From: Lumnitzera littorea
Lineage: Eukaryota; Streptophyta; Magnoliopsida; Myrtales; Combretaceae
Reading direction: 5' to 3'
NCBI GenBank assembly: GCA_024138015.1
Contig: JAMXBB010000009.1
Location: 43,514,464 to 43,578,463, forward strand
Length of the DNA stretch: 64,000 nucleotides
Numbering within the stretch: position 1 is the stretch's first letter; every line of letters begins with the position of its first letter. The notes under the pieces were generated by a model that saw only the letters and a list, made by a program, of their open reading frames with translations, had not been told where the DNA came from and did not search any database. The position numbers were made by a program, and so were the translations under genes. Shown here piece after piece: positions 22,690 to 34,261 of the stretch.

Positions 22690-23399
22690 AACAAACACCC
22701 AATTACTTGAAACAACCTATGACCTTATTAGAAGGCATTGGTAAGCTCAAAAGAAATGGAGCTTTAGGCGACTTAGTTGGACTATCCTCATGACTTGAAG
22801 AAGGAACGTCTTGTTTTAGCTCTAGCTAAATGACTTTTGCATCAATCAGGTCTTGAATCTTGTTCTTCAATCTCTAGCATTTTTTAGTAGAGTGCCCCTT
22901 CTAACCCATATGATAGTCACATCTTGCTTTTGGGTCAAAGCTACGTAGTTTGTAATTCGGATTAGGGGCTTCACAAGCTATAACCCTTGCTGCTTTCAAA
23001 TGATAAAAGAGTTGTATGATTGATATCTTCAGTTGAGTGAATTATCTCCTCTAAGTCCCTTGGGTTTGTTCTTTCTCGCTTCTCCTTGGCTTCTTTCTGC
23101 TTGGGCCTCCTTCATCACTTGTGCTTATTAGCACTTGATCAGTGTTGAACATCGGGTGTTGAACATCGGGTGTTGAACATCGGGTGTTGAAATCTTCTAA
23201 GCATGGGGTCTATTGCCATTTCTAAATCTATGGTGATCTTTTGTAACATGGCTATTTTGTCTTCCAAATTTGAGAACCTCCTTTCCAAGTTCAACTCTTG
23301 GGATATTTGGAGAGTGGTGATTATTGGGAATAAAACTTGCCATTGTTGGGCCATTTGATGCATCATCCTTTCTAGGTAAGTGAGTTTGTCATCAGCCAT
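22690..23399 (-). pseudogene. Element B gag remnant with a CCHC-like zinc knuckle
   Basis: The minus-strand start at 23399 opens an 86-residue frame with a coiled-coil-like N-terminus (MADDKLTYLERMMHQMAQ). Downstream, 22877-22921 reads CDYHMG-stop-KGHSTKKC, preceded by NYKLRSFDPKAR and followed by LKNKIQDLIDAKVI. This is the zinc-knuckle region of Tat-type gag proteins. A stop replaces one residue inside the knuckle, and more stops follow. Only a short linker, frame-shifted by a 14-bp repeat, separates the N-terminus from the knuckle, so the capsid part is largely missing. It is likely inactive. The gag family call is firm; the exact clade is inferred. Confidence 0.8.
23143..23191. repeat. 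14-bp minisatellite inside gag
   Basis: TGTTGAACATCGGG is present three times in perfect tandem, followed by a partial copy. The unit is not a multiple of 3, so each copy shifts the gag frame. The perfect identity suggests a late expansion. Confidence 0.9.
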
Positions 23400-24923
23400 A
23401 CAAACCTGATTGGAAAAATTTCTTTGCCAGTTAACAACTTTTCTTTTTCCTTTTTTTTTTTTATTTTAGAGAGAGAAAGATAAAGCTTTATTTTATAGAA
23501 ACCAAATAAAGATGATGGATTTTATATTTATTTATTTTTTAATTGCACTTCCTTGAATGAGGGAGAATGAAAAGTTCTATTGAAAGATTGTCTATAAAGA
23601 AGGAAAGAATGAAGAATGACTAAGGAGAAAAAATTTATTTTGGAAAGATCAGGGTATATGGAACAATGCAAAAGGGAACCTAACAATGAAACTTAAAATT
23701 TATTCAAAGTCCTTTAACTACATGTAAAGTTTCTAATCTAACTCTCACAGTTAGGCTTTAATCTTATCCAGCATTTCTAAAGCCCAATTCATGGTCCTCT
23801 TACTTTTTTGAACTTGAGATAACAAGACTCTGTTGGAGGCCTCAGTACGCTTAGCTCTTTGCTTCTAATAGGTAGCTTCAACTTATAGCAGCTACTCATA
23901 GATTGCTAGGACAACTAGCAGTCTTTGATTATTCTCTTATTGGTTACCCACCATTCTTAGGTTTACATATTTCGTGGACATGAATCAATCATTAATGCAG
24001 CAAAAGAAAGCACATGGAAATATGCAGATGTAGGGATCGTTTGGGTTAACACATTACTTCCTTAAGTTGCAACTCTACTATTATTTTCAAAAATTTCATT
24101 GCATTAAAAATCTTAAACGATTAGTAGGGTTGCAATTTCTTAAGGGTATTGTATTAACTCAAGCTTGGAGGAAAGTATATGCAATTAAGGTAAGTTTTGA
24201 AAAGGTCTTTAAGCTTTATGACCTCACTTGTTAAAGAACACTTTCATTCGTCATATTGAGCTTAAGTGAGGCGGCCTAATCAACCCCGAGCGGTGGTTAC
24301 ACTATAGCACCTAAAGCTTACATAATGGCCCCTCTCCTAAGGTCCTAAGATAGCTTGGGTTTGACCGTATCTACCTTACAGCAGATGACCCCCCATATCC
24401 CAATGCATGTGATATGCAAGATAATAGTACAAATAGGAGCTAAGAGTGAATTTTAGGAAAAAATAGGGATAGAAGCTTCAGGTTTGTCTTTTTTTTTCTC
24501 TCTTTTTTAACAACGTTGCCCTAAAACCTTGAAGGATGTATGCAAAAAGGATGGGATCTAGAGGTCCTTAAACTCTGTGACCTCACGCATTTCTTACAAA
24601 TTGGTCCCTTGATCATATTGAAGTTTAAGTGGGGTAGCCTAATCGGTCCCAAACGGTGGTTGCCCCACTATGCCCGAATCTTACACAATAACTCCCTATC
24701 CTAAGGTCCTAAGACAACCTGGGTTCGACTATATCTATCATGTGTTCATAGTACAAGAAATAAATCCCCCCCTCAAAACCATAAAATAAATAAAACTAAA
24801 CCTGCAAAAACGTTAGTACAGTTATGATGCAAACAAACAACGAATAAGTACATAAATTACAATAAGGTAATTTTTAAAGTTTAATTTTAATTTTGGAAAT
24901 TCGTATGATTAAACCCTCTTGAC
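23400..24923 (-). other. Leader of element B with an internal duplication
   Basis: 1.5 kb between PBS and gag, without a gene. It contains two related copies of a segment at about 24220-24400 and 24581-24745, each with CTAAGGTCCTAAGA and a GG(C/T)GGTTGC-like core. Element A has one copy at about 2880-3070. This part was probably duplicated after A and B diverged. Confidence 0.6.
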
Positions 24924-24943
24924 GATCCCCAGTAGAGTCGCTA
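24924..24943 (-). other. Primer-binding site of element B (TGGCGACTCC type)
   Basis: The minus strand reads TAGCGACTCTACTGGGGATC, three bases from the 5' LTR edge. It is the same PBS class as in element A. Confidence 0.82.
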
Positions 24944-26606
24944 AACTATCGAGGTTGGTTTTTCACCCTCCTGGTTTTTTCCTTTAAACCAATTAACATT
25001 GAACCTTTACCCAATCAATACTAATCCTCGACTAGGGTTTAAAGAAAATTGTTTTTTTTTTTAAACGTTTTAGAGTCGCCACCCGATCGAAGTTGAGAAA
25101 AATATTTAAGTTATAACCAATTAAATGGATTAGTTATAACTTAACTACTATTCTAACAATTAAAACCAATTTTTGTAAAATAGTTTTTGAAACCAGAGAT
25201 CATGGATTCGGGGGTTAGGAATTTTAAATCCTTATGGGTACCATTAACTTTCTAAATTTAACTTTAATCTTTAAAAATCGCCTTTTTTATTTTATAAGAC
25301 GGAACTCAATTTAATTATTTAAGTAATCTAGAAAGAAGGAAAAAATAGATTTTTTTTATTTTTATCGTCACCCCATAGGTGCCCATGTACTCGTTATTCA
25401 GGATTAGACGTACGTAGTTTTTTTAATAAAAACTTTAGTGGGTTGGTTGTTTTAATTCTTGACAATGATCGCGTTTATATTTTTTACTCAATTTAGTTCA
25501 TTTAAGAAAATTTCTAAAAAAGGTCATAAATTGGATTTTATTTTTGAAAATTTTAAATGATCCTAATTTGGAAAATGGTTGATTTACTTTTATTTCATTT
25601 TTAGAAAATCAATTTTTCTAAGTGATGAAACTATTTTATTCCCTATCCTACTTATTTTATTTTATTATATCATCTTATTTATTTATTACTTATTATATTT
25701 TATCTATTTTTATTAAACTAAAAATAAAATAAAATAAAAAAAGTAAAATAAATTTACTCTTTTCTGTTTTTTCCTTTTTTCCTTTCTTTTCTTCTTTTTC
25801 TTTTCTTTCTTTTTTTTTTGTCCTTTTCTTTTTTGGTATTACTACATTTACAATAAATCAAATAAGTAAATGAAAAGAATAAAATAAAATAAAAATTAAA
25901 ACCGAAACAAGGCTCGGACGAAGAAAGGGGATATAGGTTGAATTTGGACATTAGGTCTAAGTTCGGGTTGGGTTGGATCACGGGTTGTCAAGTCGAGTCA
26001 AACGAATCCAAGTTGTCTTCAAACTCAGTAGCACATGTGATAGAAGCTGGTTCGAGCCATTCTAACCGCCAAAGTGAGGGGGTAAACGATGTTTTGTGTG
26101 TTTCAAATTGGGGGGGGTGTGGGGGTGTAAGCTTGACGCCTTGGCTTGGGGTAGTTGTTTGGTGGTTATTCGATGGTGGTGGGTGGCAGTGGTGTTTGGA
26201 TGGTGAGGTTTGGAGTTGCTGGGTGAAAGAGAGCTATTGGGTTAGTAGATTTAGGGTATGGTAAGCTTTGCTGTAGGTTTAGTTTAAAGTGGGAAGTAGC
26301 AATAGTAGTGGTTCAAGAGAGGGGTGCATGGTGGTTAGGGTTTTAGGGTGGTGTTTTAGCGAGGCAACTAGGGGGCATAGTAGAGGTTGAAAGAGGTTAG
26401 GTTAGAGAGCCTAAGCTACAGGAGCTCGGCCGTAGTGATGGTTTGGCTCAGGAGTCGCTAAAGAGAGGGGTTTGAAGAGAGAGAGAGAGAGAGTTCGGTT
26501 GAGGGTTAAAGAGAGAAAGAGGTCGTCAGGGAGAGAGAGAGAGCTTAGGGGTTGATTTGAAAGCTCGTTTGTGGTTGTGTGTGTTCGTGAACATCCCCTA
26601 ACACCT

Positions 26607-26615
26607 AATTTATAC
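26607..26615 (-). promoter_or_regulatory. TATA box of the element B 5' LTR
   Basis: GTATAAATT on the minus strand, homologous to 17171-17180. Confidence 0.5.
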
Positions 26616-26980
26616 TTGAATTCAACCTAGAAACATGGAAAGCTTGAATTCAGATTTATTGAAAATGTCTAAAAATTCAGTTTTTTTCTTTTCTCCAAAA
26701 TTTGGAGCTCAATTTGAATACTCCTTTGACTGAATTTGGATGTGTTATTGGGTCCAATTCAGAGTAGGCTATGCGCTAAACAAAATCAAAGCAAGAGATT
26801 AGGTACGAGTATGCGAAATCTATGCAAAAATTGAAGCTAAAGTGGAGGGAGTGGGCTATTCTTCATTGGGAAAGTGGAGGAGAATCTAGAGAAAATGAGG
26901 GAAAACTAAGGGAAAGAGAGGGAAAGTGCTGATGTAGCTTCACGTAAGTTAACCCAACCAACCTCGACCTACTACGTGTC

Positions 26981-27019
26981 ATCACGTAACACGTGGTATG
27001 CCATGTGGCTCCACGTCAG
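26981..27019. promoter_or_regulatory. ACGT-core elements in the 5' LTR of B
   Basis: It includes a perfect G-box CACGTG (26990-26995), an upstream TCACGTAA and a downstream CCACGTCAGC. The palindrome seen at 17575-17588 is broken here (CATGTGGCTCCACGT). Confidence 0.45.
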
Positions 27020-27671
27020 CGAAGTTGTCCAATCTGACGCTGCCACATGTCAAGACACATGGTATAATAAGATCCTGACATGTGGTAGTCCCTCATGTGA
27101 TAAAAAAAAAAAAAAAAAAAAAACCTTATATGCCTCTACCATGATTCAAACCCAAGACCTTACACCAAACCGTAATGCCAATGTCCAATACTTATTCGTT
27201 AGGCTGTTAGCTTGTGCCTTGTCTATACGTGTAATTAAATTGCACATATAGATTCGGTCAGCTTGAGCTAAATTTAAATTTAAGCCTAGGTTTAATGGCC
27301 CAACTTTCAAACCTAATAGAAAAAAATAAAAAATCTATCCTAATAAAATAGTATTTTCTAAAATCTTTTATTTTTTTTTTCAATTTTTCCATTTTTTTGT
27401 AATTTTTCAATTTTCTTGTTCTTATTTTTTATGTTTCTTTCTAAATTTCTTATTTTTTTCACATTTTTCCAATTTTCTTATATTTTGTGCTTTTTCTTAT
27501 TTTTTTTTATTTTCCTAAAATTCTTCTTTTTTTTTTTTCTAAATTTCTCAATTTTTTGAATTTTCTTTAATTTCCTATTTTTTTTGTATTTTTCCTAATT
27601 TAGGGCCTATTGACCAAAGAAAGAAAAATAATAGAAATAAAAATAAAGGAGGCAAAAATTAGACATCTATA

Positions 27672-27676
27672 GAGTC
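27672..27676. other. Right target-site duplication of element B
   Basis: GAGTC, identical to 15578-15582. Confidence 0.95.
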
Positions 27677-28140
27677 AAGCAAGTTAAAGGCTTAGCTATC
27701 TCTGAGAAGTCCTTTATAAATCTTTTATAATAGCTAGCTAATGTAAGAAAACTTTGAATCTCTATGACGGTCATTACTTGTTTCCACTCAATTCTAGATT
27801 TGATATTTTTTGGATCCACCAAAATTCCTTCCTCAAACACAACATAACCTAAGAATGAGATCTTGTCTACTTAGAATTCACATTTAGACAATTTTCAATA
27901 CAACTTATTCTCCATTAGCTTTTGTAAGGCTAACTATCAGTGTTCAGTGTGCTCTTCCATACTCTTAAAATATATCAATATATCATCAATAAAAACAACC
28001 ACAAATTTATTCAAATATGGTTGATATATCACTACTAGGGCATTGGTTAATCCAAATGGCATAACTTAGAATTCATAATGACCATATCATGTACGAAAAG
28101 CAGTTTTAGGGACGTCTTTGGGTTTCACCTTTAGTTGATG
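27677..28140 (-). pseudogene. Element E pol: C-terminal half of reverse transcriptase
   Basis: Minus-strand reading gives HQLKVKPKDVPKTAFRT (about 28110), VMPFGLTNAL (about 28060), VVVFIDDILIY (about 28000, with the catalytic Asp-Asp kept) and then SYYKRFIKDFSEIAKPLT near 27700, the linker to RNase H. Stops occur at several expected tryptophan, glutamine or arginine sites. The upstream RT half lies at 31518-31850, across solo LTR J; the downstream RNase H lies at 15577, across B. Confidence 0.9.
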
Positions 28141-28145
28141 ATGCC
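28141..28145. other. Left target-site duplication of solo LTR J
   Basis: ATGCC here, GTGCC at 31513-31517. They differ by one transition. Confidence 0.85.
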
Positions 28146-29875
28146 TGTCATGAACTGAGGATGGCCTAGTTATAGCAGACGCCGTATACTGTACGAAGAA
28201 CCCCTGATTGGTTACCCTTCCAATCAAGAACTCTTCACACAATTTTCAAGGCTTTACTACCATTAGTTTCCAAATAACATCTGGATTCACATGATATCAT
28301 CACATAAACATATTTATATAAAATTTAAGTTACAAAGCTTACAATATACAGTAATTAAGTATATCTAAGTCTATAATACTAAGATAAACAAAAGTACATG
28401 AGTAAGAGTCTACATAAACTGTTTTCTCTCAATACACAGGACAGCTCGCTCTTGCCCAAGTCCCCAAGCTAACCTGTGGCATCCCTCATCCTGCCTCTAC
28501 GAACAAGCTATCTTGCAACAAAAGTCTAAAGGGGTGTAAGCCTAAGCTTAGGAAGCAAAACCCTCAGCCACACTACAAGCAAGTTATAAGTACATTATAT
28601 TCACGCATATGAATGAATGATCAACCAGAATGCCAAACAATACGTATAATTAACTAGTTCATATACGTAACTCAAATTTAACGCCCTTTGAAGTCAGGGT
28701 TGGAGTTTACACGGCACCAATCAGATCCGAGTATTATACTATAACTTACTTTACTACGGAACTCCACATTCTGTACTTATATCAAATAATTCTTTTATTT
28801 TCATAAAAACCAAGTTCTAGTATAATTGTGAGTAGGCCCCCGCAGTCCACACTCACCCCTAAATGGAGACCTCTAGACTCTACCCTTAGCCAGGCGGTTG
28901 GCGCCTCCAACGCTTAGTGTTCCCGCGAGCCAAGGTAAGGTCATTTTGTACGCGTGCACTGTACAGAACCAATAAATTAATAATATCAACCCCCGAATGG
29001 CTTCTCTTTACCTCCGTGTGATGTGGCGGCTGGAATTGTATCCATGCTATGCATGCTAATGCATGTCCCAGTTTCTTTTTATAGGCTAAGTATAATTAAG
29101 TTCAAATTATGCTGTGACTATCAAATAGTACACACAATCATTTTCTATACTACCATGCAATAAACAAGGCATTTTTTGTACTTAAGGTAAATTCACAACT
29201 TGATACACAATTACATACATAAGCATTTCCCAAACCCCACACAGTAGTCAATTAACAAATATATTTAAGTCCACTATCTACAATGACAATCAAGCATGGA
29301 ATCGTAAGGTAAATACTTACTCGGCCATAGTGACTCACCCTAATTGTAGTAATTGATCGGGAGGTCCTCACTCACCTTGGGATCACTTGATCATTATAAT
29401 ATGATAATTGTAGTAAGTAATCGAATTAACTAATAATTCTGATTATCTATTTGTCTAATTTTACTTAAATTACTATCAACTTCTATCTGGTTAGACTTTA
29501 TTATTAATTGTATGTAACCTTTTCGTTTTACTTATGATATTTATGACTTTATAGTCGTTTTTCATCGTTTTCGGACGTACGTTCACATGGTAATGTCCAT
29601 TTTGGACGTTAAGACCCATGTTTTACTATATCGACTAAATTTATAGAAATTTTTAACTATGAAAACTTAAGTACTCTTATTACTTATATTTATATCTTTT
29701 GTTTATACTTAATGATTTAGTTAACCCTTAAATTCTTATACCTAGAGGATTTTACTTTACTATTACTAATTCATATACTTAATTAAGTATAATCCAATTT
29801 AGAATGTGTATTAGGGTTTACTAATTTAGGTATCTAATTATATATACTCTTCTTATTTTCTCATTTTATAATCTA

Positions 29876-29990
29876 TGCTTATGTCATCGCTTACATCATC
29901 AATTGCTTATGTCATCACTTATGTCATCACTTGCTTATGTCATCATGTGATTACATCATCACTTACTTCATCATTTGATTACCTAAGCCT
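29876..29990. repeat. Short degenerate repeats of the (CT)TATGTCATCACTTG type
   Basis: ATGTCATC or ACATCATC recurs about eight times with 6-17-base spacing inside solo LTR J. I do not know a function. Confidence 0.7.
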
Positions 29991-30820
29991 CACCTCATGC
30001 TTATGTCATGTATAAAGGTCTTATGTACTTAACCCCTTATGTACATATACCTTGACCATACTTATATGTATATGAGTATACTTATACACATACTTATACT
30101 TATACTTATCCTTATACCGTATTTATATGTATATACATACTCATATATCTATACTGTCATCTACGTATTTTTGTATATAATTTCGTATGTCTAATTTTCC
30201 TCTTAAGAAAAGTTTCCTAATTCCATTCTTTTGTGTTTTTAAGTGTGTATTTAGTATAGTATAGATATGTATAGTTAGGTATTGTCTTAATTTAGGTTAT
30301 GTACATGGTTAATACCCATGTATAAAGGTTCCCATACAAGTATTCTTTTGGTATTTCCTTATGTACACATACCTAAGAGCACATACACATGTATTTCTTT
30401 CCTCTTCTTCATGGTTCCTCATTTTCTACACTTAAAGATAGGAACTTTATGTCCTTAATCTACAAGACCATACATATCACATATCTATTTATCTAATCTA
30501 CCTAATTACCTAACTAATGAATGATATAAAACAACATAAAGTAACTTAAGTACATATCTTTGCTTGTGTTGGAATTAAGGAGACAAAAGAGTAGTATTGA
30601 AAGTGAAAGGGGAAGAAGAAGCTCACGACAATGGAGGGATGTTTTTGTTTTGTTTCTTTTGTTTTGTTTTCATCATGGAAGAACGCAAATGGTGGGGTCT
30701 AGAAGAGGAGTAAGTGGACGGCAATTAAAGAAGGGGAGGAGAAAAGAAAAACCAAAAGAAAAGGAAAGAAAAGCCATCATTAGAAGTTTAGATATTTTCT
30801 TTATCTCTTAATGTCTTTTG

Positions 30821-30896
30821 TTGACTTTTCAAATTGTTGACTTTAGTCAACATGTGTTGACTTGGTCAACCCTTTGACCTTGGTCAACTCTTTGAC
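30821..30896. promoter_or_regulatory. Cluster of eight W-box cores (TTGAC)
   Basis: TTGAC occurs at 30821, 30837, 30857, 30874 and 30892 on the plus strand, and as GTCAA at 30846, 30866 and 30883: eight cores in about 76 bases. WRKY factors are known to bind TTGAC(C/T). On the LTR's own strand the cluster is about 620-690 bases from the LTR start, a plausible U3 enhancer position. Confidence 0.6.
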
Positions 30897-31517
30897 CTTG
30901 GTTAACTTTCCTTAAGCATGTGTAATTTTGTACACATAATGTAGTAATTAAGAGAAATTAAGGAAATGAAGTATTTGGTGAATTGATTAGTAAGAGTAGA
31001 TGATGAGGTCTTACTTTAAGTATTTATAACCTATAAACATCATTTGGTAAACTACTTAGTGTAACTAGTATGAAAAATACTAATTAGGGTATTAAGGTTC
31101 ACTACATTTAGCTTAATCTTCAACTATACCTCTAACTCTATGTAATACTATCTTAATCATATACTTAAGAAATAAATGTAATCTATGATTCATTATCTTA
31201 GTTTCTAAAGGATTACTTGAGGATTCAAAACATATATGCATGAATGAAAGTTGTCTCTAACCTTTTACTAATGATTTGGCAAAATACGAGAATTATATTA
31301 CCAATTTAGGGTTTTTGGGTATATCATGATAAATTCGTGCACATATGTCTTTAAGGTGATCATTTTAAGGTTTCTATCACTTTTGAAAAGTTTCTTACGC
31401 GATTGATCAATTCTTTTAGGGTTTTCACTTTCATTAGCCTTGTCAACTCCTAAATTATCTAATATAGTTAAGTCTATTTCAAAAGCTAGATCGAAAATTT
31501 TAGGGGTTTACAGTGCC

Positions 31518-31850
31518 CCAATGTAAGATTGATTCATGGAAATATAGTCACTCCTTACAACTGATCGAATAAATCATCTATCCAAGGTAGTGGGTATTTA
31601 TTCTTGATGTGACTTTGTTAATTTCCTGATAGTCGATACATAATCTCAATGTATCGTCTTTCTTTTTTCACAAAAAAACACAAAGGCTCCCCATGATGAT
31701 AGGTTTGGTTTGATAAAACCCTTATTTAGGAGTTCCTATAGTTGCTTTTTTAATTCCTAGAGCTTAGTAGGTGCCATCCAATATAGTACCTTAGAAATAG
31801 GTTCTGTTCTGGGCACTAGTTCAATCATGAAATCCAATCCCTATGTAGAG
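31518..31850 (-). pseudogene. Element E pol: N-terminal half of reverse transcriptase
   Basis: The minus strand reads APTKL (about 31775), KKQL-stop-ELLNKGFIKPNLSS (about 31740), WGAFVFFVKKK (about 31690), KNKYPLPWIDDLFDQL (about 31590) and on to the J insertion. This is the standard gypsy RT order. Stops at glutamine codons and one frame disturbance near 31660 break it. Confidence 0.88.
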
Positions 31851-32059
31851 CTAATCTAGGTGAATCTTAAGAAGTACATTTAGAAACTCGCACACAACAG
31901 GTATATCAAATATTTTTGGAATTTTCTTCTTCCCTTCCATTACCAAAATCCAACAAAACTGCCAATCCCATTCACTTCCCCTAACATCCTCATCAATTTC
32001 AACAACTACTAACCTGGTGGTTCTACCTTTGTTACCTTTTCCCTTGTAACACTAGGTTT

Positions 32060-32400
32060 CTCTCATCTAAAGTAATACTTTTGCATTGACATTCCACCTA
32101 AGCCTTGTGTTTTGATAACCAATCAATTCCAACAATAATATCATAGCCTTGTAGAGGTAATACTATTAAATGAATTGGGAACTCCGTTATCTACAATCTT
32201 TCTAGTTGATACTTTTTCTCCAATAAGCGTTCTAATTCGATAGGTGGTATCTACTTCAATCACATTAATTCCATTCCCTATTATAAAATCCTAACTAGTA
32301 AAGGAATGTGACGCTCTTGTATCGAATAAGGCATAGGTGGGTTGTCCATTTATTTGTATTTCCCCTAAAATATTTAACTATCCTAGTCATCTAAAATTCA
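32060..32400 (-). pseudogene. Element E aspartic protease domain
   Basis: The minus strand gives ALFDTRASHSF (about 32330), where the usual active-site form is ALFDSGASHSF: the aspartate is kept but the S-G pair has become T-R. GYDIIVGIDWLSKHKA follows at 32100-32148, the conserved C-terminal motif of Del-type proteases. The stretch between gag and protease (32400-32795) is acidic, reads loosely and carries stops. Confidence 0.85.
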
Positions 32401-32794
32401 TCTAAACAGTATTATTACACACTTAATCAATTCTGGGTTTCAAAAGTATGCATCTCCCAAAGCATAGATCATTTCATATTGATCACATTATAAATAAAAA
32501 ATTAAAGTCTAGGATAAGTTACATACGTATCACCAATCCTTCATCTATTTCATCCTCCAAATTCATAAATTCTTCTAACTCATTGTCTCCATAATAATCA
32601 TCTTGTAAGTCATCAAATTCCTCCACTTCATCCTCGCTCTCAATAGCAAATACCCTTATGGAAGCAATAGTTACACCAAATCCACCTGCATTCTCAATTC
32701 CTACCTATTGGGTGGCATTCTCCTTTGTCCCAAAACCTTAACCAAACTGTGGGCAATAGCAACTAAAATGTTCCTTTTATCCACATCATCTATG

Positions 32795-33905
32795 CTTAAT
32801 ATTCATTAGCTTAGGACAATTTCGAACAATATGACCTGTTTCACCACACATGTAGCATTTTCCTTTGAGTTGCTCACAGTGTCTGGGATAATGATTAACA
32901 CCACACTTCCAACACTTTGCATTACCACTCTTGTTAGAAATATTCCTTGTCAACATAGGTTGAGAAAGATTACTTGCCCCAACAACTAGTCTCTTTCAAT
33001 GACCTAAACTACTAGCACCTAGATAGGGTCTTTTGAAAGGAAATCTGGATTAGCATCTATCGCCTACTTTTCTATTTAGCTGTGATAGCATTTTCAAGCG
33101 ATTGTTCTCTAACCTTTGAGCCTTCTCTACTACATCATTATAAGTAGGCAAATCATAATGTTGAAGTCTACATTACATTACAAGATCAAATGCTTAGACA
33201 AACGAAGTTTTCTCCAAATGTGCATTATCCCTATACGAGGATGGTGTGTATTGAAATAATTTGTTAAACTTAGTCTTGTATTAGGTTGCACTCATGTTCT
33301 TTTTTCTTCAAGGAAAATAAATCCTCAAGCATCTTTAACTAAACACTTTTTGGGAAGAATTCTTGTTTGAATTCATCCTTAAACACTTCCTAAATAATCA
33401 GTCCTCTAATTGGCCTAACTTTTGAATCTCACCAAATGTGGGCTCGTAACCTTAACATATATGTCCCATATGACACTTTTCGATGGTTTGGTATTCGAAA
33501 AGCAGTAAGATTGCACTCTGTCTAAGCTAGCCAATTATCTACTTCCTCGGGCTTACTAATGTCTCCATCAAAATACCAATTAGTCTTAATAAAGTCAAGC
33601 AAACGATTTGCATCCAAAGGCCTGTTTTTCCTAGTATCCATCTCTTAAGGCCTTCTATTTATTGGATTTCCCCTAGTTAAGAGATGTTGCAACAAAGCAC
33701 CTTGTTGTTAGATCATTGTGTGCATATTTATGAGCATAAGTTCCATTGTGGTAGGTGTAGGGGCTATAGGGGCTTATGTTTAGTTAGAAGGTGGTGGTAG
33801 CTATCCATTTCTAGTTAATTGTTCTTAAGGAGGGTTAGTTGGTGGTGGTGTTTAGCTTATGATAGGTTAAGTTTGGTTGTTATTACTGTTTCTAGCTTCA
33901 GCCAT
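32795..33905 (-). pseudogene. Element E gag with two zinc knuckles
   Basis: The start at 33905 reads MAEARNSNNNQT, typical of Del/Tekay gag. The capsid region shows DISKPEEVDNWLA, FRIPNHRKVSYGTYMLRLRA and EVFKDEFKQEFFP (about 33570-33350). Two adjacent CCHC knuckles, CWKCGVNHYPRHC (about 32917-32879) and CYMCGETGHIVRNC (about 32856-32815), are intact and in one frame. About ten stops lie in the N-terminal and capsid parts. It is followed by protease on the same strand. Non-functional; family certain. Confidence 0.88.
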
Positions 33906-34256
33906 GATTTTATGTTTAGGTTATTATGTTTGATTAACATTGTAATTTCATAAATTTTCTGTAATTCCATTTATTAAGGATAGTATATAATTATTCACAA
34001 TTACTAAATATTGCTTAGCACATTTTATATGATTAATGTACTTGGCAAATATCCATTCATAATTCATAATATGAAAAGATACTAACTACTATGGATCCAT
34101 TAACAATATAATACTTGATATACATTGATATTGCTTCTATATATAGATGATAAAGTAAAGATACAACCTAGTATTTGTAAAATTATGTACAAAATATTTG
34201 TATAGACTCAATACTTACAACTCTTTGTACAAAAGATTACGTACACAAACCTTATA
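33906..34256 (-). other. Leader of element E next to gag
   Basis: AT-rich, with no gene. It would be continuous with 43319-44490 before C inserted. Confidence 0.6.
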
Positions 34257-34261
34257 CATCC
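34257..34261. other. Left target-site duplication of element C
   Basis: CATCC here, CATTC at 43314-43318. One transition apart. Confidence 0.8.

Larger units (their letters stand above)
15583..27671 (-). mobile_element. Element B: gag-only Tat/Ogre-related LTR retrotransposon
   Basis: A 12.1-kb minus-strand element: 5' LTR at right (24947-27671), PBS 24924-24943, short gag 22690-23399, tandem arrays 18357-20215, PPT 18232-18246, 3' LTR at left (15583-18231), and a perfect GAGTC duplication. No protease, RT, RNase H or integrase could be found in 18250-22690. It therefore looks non-autonomous, relying on enzymes from a relative. PBS, PPT core and leader match those of element A. It interrupts the pol gene of E and so is younger than E. 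Confidence 0.93.
24947..27671 (-). mobile_element. 5' LTR of element B
   Basis: 2725 bases, direct repeat of 15583-18231. On the minus strand it starts TATAGATGTCTAATTTTTGCC at 27671. A TATA box is at 26607-26615 and a G-box (CACGTG) at 26990-26995. Small frames inside (25754, 25938, 26976) have no match in the other LTR copy and are not genes. Confidence 0.92.
28146..31512 (-). mobile_element. Solo LTR J (Tekay/Del-like, 3.4 kb)
   Basis: On the minus strand it starts TGTAAACCCC and ends CATGACA, with a 5-bp target duplication on both sides. No PBS, PPT or second LTR is present, and the RT reading of E resumes exactly across it, so this is a solo LTR left after recombination between two LTRs. 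The TGACA end is shared with the D and K LTRs. It has TTATGTCATC-type short repeats at about 29876-29990 and a W-box cluster at 30821-30896. The frame at 30560-30811 is a lysine/arginine-rich chance ORF. Confidence 0.9.

Noticed and set aside
30560..30811. 83-codon basic ORF in solo LTR J
   Set aside because: It lies in LTR U3-like sequence with A/G-rich composition; no family and no support as a gene.
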